Source: Helicobacter cinaedi CCUG 18818 = ATCC BAA-847 | GTDB taxonomy: Bacteria; Campylobacterota; Campylobacteria; Campylobacterales; Helicobacteraceae | Assembly: GCF_000155475.1 (NCBI RefSeq) | Contig: NZ_DS990391.1 | Coordinates: 239,095-303,094 of the forward strand | Length of the DNA stretch: 64,000 nucleotides | Reading direction: 5' to 3' | In this document: positions 27,073-35,786 of the stretch, piece by piece | Position numbering within the stretch: the stretch's first letter is position 1 | Layout of the letters: every line of letters begins with the position of its first letter | Program-made: the position numbers and the translations under genes | The notes under the pieces: model-generated | What the model saw: only the letters and a program-made list of their open reading frames with translations | Database searches by the model: none | Told to the model about the DNA's origin: nothing

Positions 27073-28500
27073 ATGTCAGCGTATGAAACTATTATCGGGC
27101 TTGAAGTCCACGTCCAACTCAACACCGCCACAAAGATTTTCTGCTCCTGTGCCACAAGCTTTGGAGAAGAGCCAAACAAAAATGTCTGCCCCACTTGCCT
27201 AGGGCTTCCGGGTGCATTGCCTGTGCTAAACAAAGAAGCGGTAAAAAAAGCCATTAGCTTTGGAGCTGCAATTAACGCCACAATCAACCAAAACTCCATA
27301 TTTGCGCGTAAAAACTACTTCTACCCTGATTTGCCCAAAGCCTATCAAATCAGCCAGTTTGAGATCCCAATCGTGGGGCGTGGGGAGATTGAGATTGAAG
27401 TAAATGGAGAGCAAAAGACTATCGGCGTTACTCGTGCCCACCTAGAAGAAGACGCGGGCAAAAATATCCACGAAAGCGACTTTTCAAAAGTGGATTTAAA
27501 CCGCGCTTGCACGCCGCTTTTAGAGATTGTAAGTGAGCCAGATATGAGAAGTAGCGATGAAGCGATAGCTTATCTTAAGAAACTGCATTCCATCGTGCGA
27601 TTTTTAGGCATAAGTGATGCCAATATGCAAGAAGGGAGCTTCCGCTGTGATGCCAATGTCTCTATCCGCCCAAGGGGAGATTCTAGGCTTTATACACGCG
27701 TAGAGATTAAAAATCTAAACTCCTTTAAATTTATCCAAAAGGCCATAGAATACGAAGTGGAGCGGCAGATTGAAGCGTGGGAAGATGGCAAGTATGAATC
27801 ACAAGTCGTGCAAGAAACGCGCCTTTTTGACACCGCAAAGGGCGTAACCCGCTCAATGCGTGGCAAGGAAGAAGCAGCAGATTATCGCTACTTCCCAGAC
27901 CCAGATTTGCTGCCTGTGTTTATTGATGAAGAGTTAATGAAACAGGGCAAACAAATCCCAGAAATGCCAGATGAAAAAGCACAGAGATATGTCAAGGACT
28001 TTGGCATTAAGCCCTATGATGCCGGTGTGCTGACTTCTAGCCTAGAGCTAACAAAATACTTTGAATCTATGCTAGATTTTGGTGCAAGTGCAAAAGGCTC
28101 ACTCACTTGGCTAACTACCGAGCTTCTAGGGCGGCTAAAGGGCGAAAACACACTGCAAACTTGCGGTATAGATTCTGCCACACTTGCCACACTAGTTAAA
28201 CGCATAGATGAAGGCAAAATCAGCGGCAAAAGCGGCAAAGAAATCCTAGATGTGCTTGTGGAAAATCGCGGCGGCGATGTGGATTCTCTCATAGATTCTA
28301 TGGGATTAGCACAAGTGAATGACGATGGTGCAATCCTAGCTGCCATAGATTCTGTGCTAAGTGCCAACCCTGATAAAGTCGCAGAATTTAAAAGCGGTAA
28401 GGATAAGCTTTTTGGCTTTTTTGTAGGGCAAGTGATGAAAGCAAGCAAAGGTGCAAACCCCGCTCGTGTCAATGAGCTTTTAAAAGAGAAGCTACAATGA
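27073..28500 (+). CDS. gatB: Asp-tRNA(Asn)/Glu-tRNA(Gln) amidotransferase subunit B
   Basis: A 475-residue subunit of GatCAB, which converts misacylated Glu-tRNA-Gln and Asp-tRNA-Asn. The start '[20 protein letters not shown]' is diagnostic, with Cys pairs 'FCSCATSF' and 'CPTCLGLPG' for zinc, and the cradle/tail region from about residue 300. The C-terminal YqeY-like helical tail is complete. The TGA stop overlaps the ATG of the following restriction gene (ATGA), so that gene may be coupled to this housekeeping operon. Confidence 0.97.
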   Translation: MSAYETIIGLEVHVQLNTATKIFCSCATSFGEEPNKNVCPTCLGLPGALPVLNKEAVKKAISFGAAINATINQNSIFARKNYFYPDLPKAYQISQFEIPIVGRGEIEIEVNGEQKTIGVTRAHLEEDAGKNIHESDFSKVDLNRACTPLLEIVSEPDMRSSDEAIAYLKKLHSIVRFLGISDANMQEGSFRCDANVSIRPRGDSRLYTRVEIKNLNSFKFIQKAIEYEVERQIEAWEDGKYESQVVQETRLFDTAKGVTRSMRGKEEAADYRYFPDPDLLPVFIDEELMKQGKQIPEMPDEKAQRYVKDFGIKPYDAGVLTSSLELTKYFESMLDFGASAKGSLTWLTTELLGRLKGENTLQTCGIDSATLATLVKRIDEGKISGKSGKEILDVLVENRGGDVDSLIDSMGLAQVNDDGAILAAIDSVLSANPDKVAEFKSGKDKLFGFFVGQVMKASKGANPARVNELLKEKLQ

Positions 28501-28782
28501 CTTATACGCTTATACCCTTAGAAGACTTTCTATCAAACGCCCATAGTCCAAGTGAGAGTGAGCTAGAATCTTTTAGCAAACATAGGGATAAGCTTTTACA
28601 CACAAAAGAAAATGAGAGTGAAGAGCATCAAAAAAATCGCTTTGATAGAGTTTCTAGCCAAAAGCTTTGCCTACGAGTGCAATACAAAAAATCGCATTGA
28701 TTTAAGCATTTATGAAGACAATAAAGCTAAAGTGCTTTTTGAAGTCAAAAGCCTAAGCAATAAGATAGAGTTTGTTTCTAGC

Positions 28783-28793
28783 GGGGGGGGGGG
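28783..28793. repeat. Homopolymeric tract G11 in the type IIG gene
   Basis: Eleven G. The reading frame between the nuclease core and the methyltransferase would be joined by 10 or 13. Confidence 0.9.
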
Positions 28794-31700
28794 ATACACT
28801 ACTTTTACAAGAATATAGCCTAGAATCCAAAGCCTTTTATGAATCCATTCTCTACTTTTTACGCGAGTATAAAACCCATAACAACAACGACATAAAGCAC
28901 ATTATCCTAACAAACACACGAGATTTCTATCTCATAGACGCTAGAGAGTATCTCACATTTGCTAAAGATAAAACAATCCTAAAAGCCTTTGATAACTGCG
29001 ATAAGAATCAAGGCACAGACACAAGCACAAGCAAGTTTTACGCCACACTTAAAGACTATTTGCCCTCCCTTAACTCCACACTAAAATTTACCCATTTTAA
29101 TATACAGACTACACCCCTGCCCCTGCTCTATCAAGCCCTAAGCCCACAAGTGCTACTCAAACAAAAAAATTGCATTGACGCCAACACACTCAATCAAAGC
29201 TTTTATGATGAATTGCTCTACATTCTAGGGCTAAAAGAGATAGACCAAAAAGGCAAGATTCTAATCCTCCCCACCACAGAGCAAAACACGCTTTTAGATT
29301 CTATCTGCAACAAACTAGGACTTGATAGAGACAAAGACTTTGAGACAATCTTTTCCCTGCTTACCACTTGGAATAACCGCATATTATTCCTGCGACTTTT
29401 AGAATCTATGCTTTTAAGCTTCAAGCATATTACAAAGCCCTTTTTAGACATTGACACATTGCAAAACTTCACAGACTTAAACACACTCTTTTTTGACATA
29501 TTAGCCCTTAAAAAAGAGAAGCGAAAAACCGACTTAAAGCTAAAAGATTCTATCCCTTATCTTAACTCAAGCCTTTTTGACAAAACAGAATTAGAAAAGC
29601 AAAATAACGAAATAAGCCACCTAGATTCTAATCATCTCGCCATTTTCAAGCACTCAATCCTTAAAAAAGACAAAGATTATAAAGACACACAATCCCTGCC
29701 CCTTTTAGAATATCTCTTTAAATTCTTACACGCCTATGACTTCACCACCACGCCAAAAGATATTATAGACCATATCAAAACAAACCACGACAAGCTAATA
29801 AATGCCGCTGTGTTAGGACTAGTCTTTGAAAAGCTAAATGGCTACAAAGAGGGCAGTTTCTACACGCCTAGCTTTATCACTAGCTATATGTGTAAAGAGT
29901 CGCTAGAAAAAGTCGTTATAGATAAGTTTAATGAAAGAAAATCGTGGGAATGCGATAGCTTAGAATCTTTAGCACAAAAGCTAGACAAACTCACAGATTC
30001 TGTAAATGGCTATAAAGAGGCAAATGCCATTTTTGATTCCATAAAGGTTTGCGATCCAGCCGTTGGTAGCGGACACTTCCTTGTATCTATGCTAAATGCT
30101 ATGATAGAGCTAAAATTCCGCCTTAAGATTCTCTGTGAGATTCACATTGATGATAATGGAGAGCGAGACTACAAGCGATTAAAAGACATAAGATTACGCC
30201 TAGAAAATGATGAGATTTTAATACAAGATTCTAATAACACCCTGCATACTTATCAAACCCCAGCCCACGAAAATATAGAATCTCACATAATCCAAAAAGC
30301 CCTATTTCACAACAAACGCATTTTGATAGAATCCTGCCTTTTTGGCGTGGATATAAACCCAAACTCTTGTGAAATCACAAAGCTAAGATTATGGATAGAG
30401 CTACTTAAATACAGCTTTTATATCTTTGATTCTAATGGTAAGAATACAGGCGATTTAGAAACCCTGCCAAACATTGATATAAATATTAAATGTGGAAATT
30501 CACTTGTAAGCAATATCGCCCTAGATATGACAAAAGAAAGCTTAGAAAAAGATTTAAAAAATCGGCTCAATGATAACGCCACCCTAGAATCTGCAAATGA
30601 GATTCTATCTACAATCAATGATATACAAAATAAGCTCCCACATACTATACAAGATTACAAAGACGCCGTGAGTGCCTACAAAAACGAGACAAACGCCGAG
30701 CTAAAATCACTCCATAAGCAAAAAATCCACACCACACAAAGCTTTATCATCGCTATATTTCACAAAACAAGCAAAGCCTACCAAAACTTCAAAAATGCCC
30801 TATCTAGCTACCTGCAACGCTATGGCTACAATGGCATTGATAACGCCACCTTGCAAAACGAAAGCCTAGATTCTGCCCTTATAAAAAGTCTCAACGACTA
30901 CACGATAAATTTTAACTTCCACAAGAGCCTAGACATACCCAAAGAGTCGCAAGGTTTTGTAGAAAAAGAGCTTATAACACTTATAGAATCTATGCGAGAA
31001 TATGAAAACTTTACACAAGATACAAACGCATTTGAATGGCGGTTTGCATTCCCTGAAGTGCTAGATTCTAATGGCGACTTTCTAGGCTTTGATTTAGTCA
31101 TCGGCAATCCGCAAGCCACAACTTCAAAAAGCCTTTAGAATCTACAAAGGCACAAGCGATATTTACACCTACTTCTACGAGCAAGGACACAAGATTCTAA
31201 AACACAATGGAATCTTAAGCTTTATCACAAGCAACAAATACTGCCGAGCAGGATATGGCGAGCCTTTAAGAGAGTTTTTGCTTGAAGCCACCGCCCTGCT
31301 TTACTACATAGAACTAAATGGTATAAAAGTCTTTGACTCCGCCTCTGTGGATACAAGTATCCTAAGCTTTATCAAAACAACGCCAGATTCTACACATACA
31401 TTTGACTTCGCACACCCCAAAGACTACGATACTAAAGCCAATGCCCCACTGCAAGAATACATCACACCACAAAGCCTTTTGCAATCTAGCTTAACTAAAG
31501 AAAGCTTTATTTTCCAAGACAGCACCAACGCCGCCCTTAAAGCTAAGATTGAAGCCATCGGCACACCGCTAAAAGAATGGGATATTTCTATAAATTATGG
31601 AATCAAAACAGGCTATAACGAAGCTTTTATTATAGATTCTGCAAAAAGAGAGGAGATTTTAAGGAATTGTGTGAGTGAAAATGAAAGACAAAGGACAAGC

Positions 31701-32085
31701 GAGCTTATAAAGCCCATTTTGCGTGGCAGAGATATTAAGCGGTATAGCTATGAGTGGGCAGGATTGTGGATAATCATAGCCAAATTTAACTCTCATCAAT
31801 ATTTAGAAAAAGATTATCCAGCAATATATAACTATCTCTTACAACACAAAGATAAGCTACAAAAAAGGGGACAATGCACCAACAAACCAGCCACAGATAA
31901 AAAGCCATACACAGGGCAACACCATTGGCTAGAGCTAGACAACAACCCTACAAATGAATACTTAAGCAACTTTGAAAAAGAAAAGATTGTGTGGAATCCT
32001 GTAAGTGGAGAGTATTTTTTCACCCATATTAAAGAAACAATGTATTTTAACAATTCGCTTTTTATGATGACAATAGGGAATACAT

Positions 32086-32242
32086 CATTGCAAGGCGTGA
32101 GTGAAACGAACAACGAAGCAATGAAATCTCATCAATCGCACGAAGTGCCACCGCTTGAAGCGTCGTCGGGGGTTTGGGGGGTTAAAGGGGGGATAAGGGG
32201 AGCGACTTCGCAATTCAAGCCCCCTTGTCCCCCCTTAAAAAA
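32086..32242 (+). repeat. Palindromic in-frame insertion in the type IIG specificity domain
   Basis: About 155 bases, translated as 'LQGVSETNNEAMKSHQSHEV' and onward, interrupt 'FMMTIGN' and 'NDKLLYILGLMNSTLYKWL', which fit together in the family. The segment has CATTGC/GCAATG near its left part (32086-32123). Its right part has long G- and C-rich inverted arms at 32179-32197 and 32218-32235 (TTAAAGGGGGGATAAGGGG against CCCCTTGTCCCCCCTTAA). No stop arises, so the reading frame passes through. Confidence 0.7.
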
Positions 32243-32400
32243 AATGAATGACAAATTGCTTTACATTCTAGGGCTTATGAATAGCACTTTGTATAAGTGG
32301 CTTATCACGCAAATGACAAATTTAGTAGAAACAGGAAAATACGCTTATGGTGCTAAAGATAAGATAGAGCAACTCCCTATTCCGCAAATCACAGAATCTA

Positions 32401-32558
32401 ATAAGCCCCTATGCGATGAGATTATAAAATGTGTAAATAAAATCCTAGAAATTAAAGCTAAAGATTCTACCCTTGACACAAAAGAGTTAGAATCCAAAAT
32501 TGACTCTTTAGTCTATAAACTCTACAATCTCACAAATGACGAGATAGAAATTATTGAA
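32401..32558 (+). repeat. Repeat A copy 1 (3' end of type IIG gene)
   Basis: The last ~50 codons of the restriction gene ('LDTKELESKIDSLVYKLYNL'). Diverged copies occur at 33563-33652 and 34238-34380, with cargo genes between. Confidence 0.85.
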
Positions 32559-32568
32559 AAGGAGTAAA

Positions 32569-33090
32569 ATGGATCAACCAACAAAAAACACCATTACGCA
32601 AGAGTCTTATGCAGACAATCCTACAGCTAAAACTACCGCTCTAAAATCAGATAGTGAAGCAGAAGTGACAGAAAGACAAAGAATGTATGAATCTTTTTTT
32701 AAAGATGCAATGAATAGAGCAAAATCTAATCAAGAAGCACAAGACAAGATGATTCTAACAATATCTGCCGCATTGTTCGGAATAATGCCGTTTATCCTAG
32801 AAAAATTACAACCAACCTGTTCCAATAAAGTTTTTATATTTATTTTTTTATTATCCAATACGCTTTGTCTTATTTCTGTAATACTCTCATTTTGGTTTTG
32901 TGCAAAAGGAAATATGAAAGATGTGGAATTTGCCGAGAAGTATTATTTGCAGGGGAAAGAAAAATCTTTTAACAAAAAAAGTAAATGGACAAAATATGGA
33001 GAAAAGTGCAATCAATTGTCTTTAATTTCTATTATAATTGTTTTCATTGTTTTTGCTATAATGATGGGCAAATATTTCATCAATAAATAA
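32569..33090 (+). CDS. Four-segment membrane protein of unknown function
   Basis: A 173-residue protein. After a polar N-terminus (residues 1-65, including an Asp/Glu/Lys-rich helix) come two pairs of hydrophobic segments: 'ILTISAALFGIMPFI' and 'FIFIFLLSNTLCLISVIL', then a cytosolic-looking loop with Lys-rich helix, and a last segment 'LISIIIVFIVFAIMMG'. The ATG at 32569 has AAGGAG directly upstream; the TTG at 32554 inside the restriction gene end is less likely. It lies one base after that gene and 12 bases before the next small gene. I do not recognise the family. In this island a defence or immunity role is possible but unproven. Confidence 0.7.
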   Translation: MDQPTKNTITQESYADNPTAKTTALKSDSEAEVTERQRMYESFFKDAMNRAKSNQEAQDKMILTISAALFGIMPFILEKLQPTCSNKVFIFIFLLSNTLCLISVILSFWFCAKGNMKDVEFAEKYYLQGKEKSFNKKSKWTKYGEKCNQLSLISIIIVFIVFAIMMGKYFINK

Positions 33091-33102
33091 GAGGAGTGTA
33101 AT

Positions 33103-33348
33103 ATGAGTGATAAAAACTCTCAAAGTGAAGCCACATTAAATGGGCTACCAACACAAAATCTGCAAAGATTCCAAGATGGTGTGTCTTCCGCAATGATGCT
33201 CAAACTACAAACAGAAGGAGTAAGCACGAGTCCAATGATAAAACCAAGCCAACCACAACAAACAATAGCTCAACAACCCAATTTTAATCAACAGACCTTG
33301 CCATCAACACCAAATAATGGAGCAGAAACAAAAGCAAAAAATAAATAG
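33103..33348 (+). CDS. Small polar protein of unknown function
   Basis: An 81-residue Gln/Asn/Pro/Ser-rich protein starting 'MSDKNSQSEATLNGLPTQN'. It has no membrane segment and looks largely disordered. GAGGAG 8 bases before the ATG and a 12-base gap to the upstream membrane-protein gene suggest co-expression. I do not recognise it; it could be a partner or a short effector of that protein. Confidence 0.55.
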   Translation: MSDKNSQSEATLNGLPTQNLQRFQDGVSSAMMLKLQTEGVSTSPMIKPSQPQQTIAQQPNFNQQTLPSTPNNGAETKAKNK

Positions 33349-33369
33349 ACTTTATTATCATTATTATGA

Positions 33370-33531
33370 GTTAATGAAGTCAGCATAGCTCCATTCCAAC
33401 AATCATACAAAATGCTGTCAGTAGTGGGGGCAATAGAAAATCTCTTATTTGTGTTGTATAGCATTATAATGTTTTTACTTTTATTTTCACTCCAAAAAAC
33501 CGCACGCAAAAACTCCATAATCCCACACTAA
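33370..33531 (+). pseudogene. 3' remnant of a pentapeptide-repeat membrane protein gene
   Basis: An open frame without start reads 'VNEVSIAPFQQSYKMLSVVG' through 'NLLFVLYSIIMFLLLFSLQK' to 'TARKNSIIPH' and a stop. The end is the same as that of the intact protein at 34396-35679, and the last 55 bases are identical (repeat B). It is a leftover of a paralog lost from this spot. The rest of 33349-33717 holds only this remnant, repeat A copy 2 and the promoter region of the toxin-antitoxin pair. Confidence 0.8.
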
Positions 33532-33541
33532 ATATGCTAAA
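33487..33541 (+). repeat. Repeat B copy 1
   Basis: 55 bases identical to 35635-35689: the 3' end and stop of the pentapeptide-repeat gene. Confidence 0.9.
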
Positions 33542-33562
33542 CCTTGGATTCTAAAGAAAAGT

Positions 33563-33652
33563 TTCTACCCTTGACACAAGCAAGTTAGAATCTAAACTTG
33601 ACTCTCTAGTCTATAAACTCTACAATCTCACAAACGATGAGATAGAAATAAT
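33563..33652 (+). repeat. Repeat A copy 2
   Basis: A diverged copy of the type IIG 3' end ('TSKLESKLDSLVYKLYNLTN' in frame), placed between the pentapeptide remnant and the toxin-antitoxin genes. Confidence 0.85.
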
Positions 33653-33717
33653 AGATTCCAAAACATAAAAAACTAATGCTAGAATTTTAAGCAACACAAA
33701 AGCCCAAAGGATAACAA

Positions 33718-33939
33718 ATGACGCTGATTATAGAAAATGCTAGTAAAGAGCTTTACACTGCGATAAAAAGCCTAGCAAAGATTGATAACGCAAAATGCAA
33801 GGTGCAAAAGCCAAAGCTTACAAAGTTTGAAAAAGAGATTCTAAAGGCAAAAGCAGAACTTGAAAAAGAGAAAAGAGAAGGCACACTAAAGACTTATGCT
33901 AGTGCGAAAGAAGCGTTTGAAAAAGAGGGCTTACTCTAA
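33718..33939 (+). CDS. Antitoxin of a YafQ-type toxin-antitoxin pair
   Basis: A 73-residue Lys/Glu-rich protein starting 'MTLIIENASKELYTAIKSLA', with a helix 'KFEKEILKAKAELEKEKREG' and a tail 'AKEAFEKEGLL'. The N-terminal strand-helix is like a short antitoxin dimerisation fold. It overlaps the toxin gene by 1 base (TAATG), the usual antitoxin-first order. AAAGGATAA lies just before the ATG. The antitoxin family is not certain; the pairing with a YafQ-like toxin is the main evidence. Confidence 0.8.
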   Translation: MTLIIENASKELYTAIKSLAKIDNAKCKVQKPKLTKFEKEILKAKAELEKEKREGTLKTYASAKEAFEKEGLL

Positions 33940-34211
33940 TGTATAAAGTGCATTTGACAAAGAGTTTTAAAAAAGACGCAAAAGCCCTAAGCCAAGCAGA
34001 TAGAATCTTATCAATGCAGATTATAGACACACTAGCTAAAGGAGAGAAGCTAGAGTCAAAACACAAAGACCACGCCTTAAGCGGCAACTTGCAAGGCTTT
34101 AGAGAATGCCACATTAAACCAGACTTGTTACTCATTTATGAGCTATGCGATGATATTTTGCAGCTTAATGCCTTGCGTGTGGGAAGCCATAGCAAATTGT
34201 TTAAAAAATAG
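33939..34211 (+). CDS. YafQ/RelE-family toxin (mRNA interferase)
   Basis: A 90-residue basic protein with family features: 'LTKSFKKDAKALSQ' at the N-terminus, 'KHKDHALSGNLQGFRECHIK' and 'PDLLLIYEL', and the C-terminal 'LRVGSHSKLF' where YafQ has a catalytic His. YafQ cuts mRNA at the ribosome under stress. Start ATG overlaps the antitoxin stop. It is bounded on both sides by repeat A copies. Confidence 0.88.
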   Translation: MYKVHLTKSFKKDAKALSQADRILSMQIIDTLAKGEKLESKHKDHALSGNLQGFRECHIKPDLLLIYELCDDILQLNALRVGSHSKLFKK

Positions 34212-34237
34212 TAAGTTATGAAAGGCTAGAATCTAGC

Positions 34238-34380
34238 AATAAACCCCTTGTGTGATGAGATTATAAAATGTGTAGATAGAATCCTAGAATCTAAAGCAAA
34301 GATTCCGCCCTTGACACAAGTAAGCTAGAATCTCAAATTGACTCTTTAGTCTATACACTCTACAATCTCACAAATGATGA
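34238..34380 (+). repeat. Repeat A copy 3
   Basis: The longest extra copy of the type IIG 3' end, starting at the level of 'NKPLCDEIIKCV' and including 'CTLDTSKLESQIDSLVYTLY' with small frame defects. It lies between the toxin gene and the pentapeptide-repeat gene. Confidence 0.85.
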
Positions 34381-34395
34381 AACAAGGCTTATACT

Positions 34396-35679
34396 ATGAA
34401 TGATATAAAAGAAAAGATATATACAGAGCAAAATATTAATGGAGCTGATGTTACACCAAGTTATCAACAAGTAGGGATACAAGAGATAGCGAAAGCCTTG
34501 CAAATAGATGAAACAAATATTAGATACAGCATAGATATCTTTGAAATTTCTCCAAGATTACCAACCAACCACAATAATGAGACCACACAACCATCACAAC
34601 AAAATAAATTGCAAATAAAAGATTTTAATGCTCTCTTGCTATATCAATACAAACTCCTATTTAGACAATGTGAATTTAATGTTAGCTTGTCAATAAACTA
34701 TGGGTTAAAATGCCGTCAAGTAGCATTTTATGATTGTGCTTTTAATGATAAATGGCTTATAAAAAATCTATCAGTTGATGATACATTTTCTATGGAAAAT
34801 TGCACTTTTAATAAAGATGTTGATTTTTCTAATGGAAAATTTTTAAATAATGTTTATTTTAATAACTCCCATTTTAAAGGCTATGCTGATTTTCACGAGT
34901 GTGAATTTGAAAAAACTGCTTGTTTTTATGGGGCAACCTTTGATAACCCCCCAAATTTTTCACAAGCTATTTTCAAAGAGAATCTAAACTTTGTGAATGT
35001 GAAATGTGATTTTGAGTTTGAGAATCTAAAAGAGAGAATCAAACAAGAAAAAGAGCAGGACAGCAAGAAAACTTTAGATAAATTTGCCAACGACTTTAGA
35101 GATTCTTTTAGGCTTATTAAAAATGCTTTGATAAAAGATAATAATCTCCTAGACGCTTCAAACTTTCACAAATACGAACTCTATTGCAAAGAAATAGAGC
35201 TAGATTCTAAAAATCCTAAAATATTTTCAAAAGATTGGATAGACAAAATACAGCTTTGTTTCTATCGTAAGCTTTGCAACCATCACACAGATTTGATATT
35301 AAATCTAAAATGGCTAGTGATAACCATAGGCTTATTTACTATACTATTTTTTGCTTCAAAGATTATTCAAGGTAAAGAAATTTTGAATCTAAACCATTAT
35401 GGTATAGCTTTAAGTGCTTCATCGTGCATAATGATAGTGCTTTTATGTTTATTTGACTATTTAAAGCTATTAGGTGGTTTTGCTTACTTGAATCTAGTAG
35501 CTACTCTCTGGTTAGTTTGTTACAATCCAAAATTAATATTTGGTGTGGTAAATATTCTAGGCGATTCTTGTTTCAATAGTTTTGAAAATATCGTAATGGT
35601 AACTTATACAATAATGATGTTTCTAGTTGTTTTCTCACTCCAAAAAACCGCACGCAAAAACTCCATAATCCCACACTAA
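34396..35679 (+). CDS. Pentapeptide-repeat protein with C-terminal membrane segments
   Basis: A 427-residue protein. Residues ~75-205 are pentapeptide-like repeats with recurring 'F..C.F' and 'F..A.F' units ('MENCTFNKDVDFSNGKF', 'HECEFEKTACFYGATFDNPP'), forming a right-handed beta-helix. A Lys/Glu-rich helix follows (210-235). The last ~130 residues hold about four hydrophobic segments (WLVITIGLFTILFFA, IALSASSCIMIVLLCLF, LVATLWLVCY, IMMFLVVFSL). Such architectures occur among anti-phage and effector proteins, but the function here is unknown. It starts after repeat A copy 3 and ends in repeat B, so it looks like a mobile cargo. Confidence 0.75.
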   Translation: MNDIKEKIYTEQNINGADVTPSYQQVGIQEIAKALQIDETNIRYSIDIFEISPRLPTNHNNETTQPSQQNKLQIKDFNALLLYQYKLLFRQCEFNVSLSINYGLKCRQVAFYDCAFNDKWLIKNLSVDDTFSMENCTFNKDVDFSNGKFLNNVYFNNSHFKGYADFHECEFEKTACFYGATFDNPPNFSQAIFKENLNFVNVKCDFEFENLKERIKQEKEQDSKKTLDKFANDFRDSFRLIKNALIKDNNLLDASNFHKYELYCKEIELDSKNPKIFSKDWIDKIQLCFYRKLCNHHTDLILNLKWLVITIGLFTILFFASKIIQGKEILNLNHYGIALSASSCIMIVLLCLFDYLKLLGGFAYLNLVATLWLVCYNPKLIFGVVNILGDSCFNSFENIVMVTYTIMMFLVVFSLQKTARKNSIIPH

Positions 35680-35689
35680 ATATGCTAAA
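35635..35689 (+). repeat. Repeat B copy 2
   Basis: Identical to 33487-33541. It includes the end of the intact pentapeptide-repeat gene. Confidence 0.9.
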
Positions 35690-35786
35690 GCCTCTAATAT
35701 AGCTCAAAGCCAAGCCGCAAATAGAATCTAAGCAGAATCTAGCAACGCAAGATTCTTGCCAAGCTTCAAATCTCGCCTACATTACC

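Larger units (their letters stand above)
28497..32567 (+). pseudogene. Type IIG restriction-modification protein (Eco57I-like), frameshifted at least three times
   Basis: A ~1,356-codon fusion of endonuclease, methyltransferase and specificity domains, split by shifts. Frame 1 (28497) reads '[20 protein letters not shown]'. Near 28640 the frame shifts to one with 'NRIDLSIYEDNKAKVLFEVK', a PD-(D/E)xK nuclease core. A G11 tract (28783-28793) stops that frame; 10 G would join it to 28772-31138, which holds methyltransferase motif I 'CDPAVGSGHFLV' and 'GVDINPNSCEITKLRLW'. Near 31110 the catalytic NPPY region reads 'GNPQATTSK' and stops, while the other frame resumes 'QKAFRIYKGTSDIYTYF'. The last part (31278-32567) is the TaqI-C-like target-recognition domain, with a palindromic in-frame insert. 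The tract alone suggests phase variation; the two other shifts, one in the catalytic motif, make it non-functional as given. The recognition site is unknown. Confidence 0.85.

Noticed and set aside
28500..35700. Search for integrase, transposase or CRISPR in the island
   Set aside because: No such gene or regularly spaced repeat was found; repeats A and B are gene fragments and not a CRISPR array.
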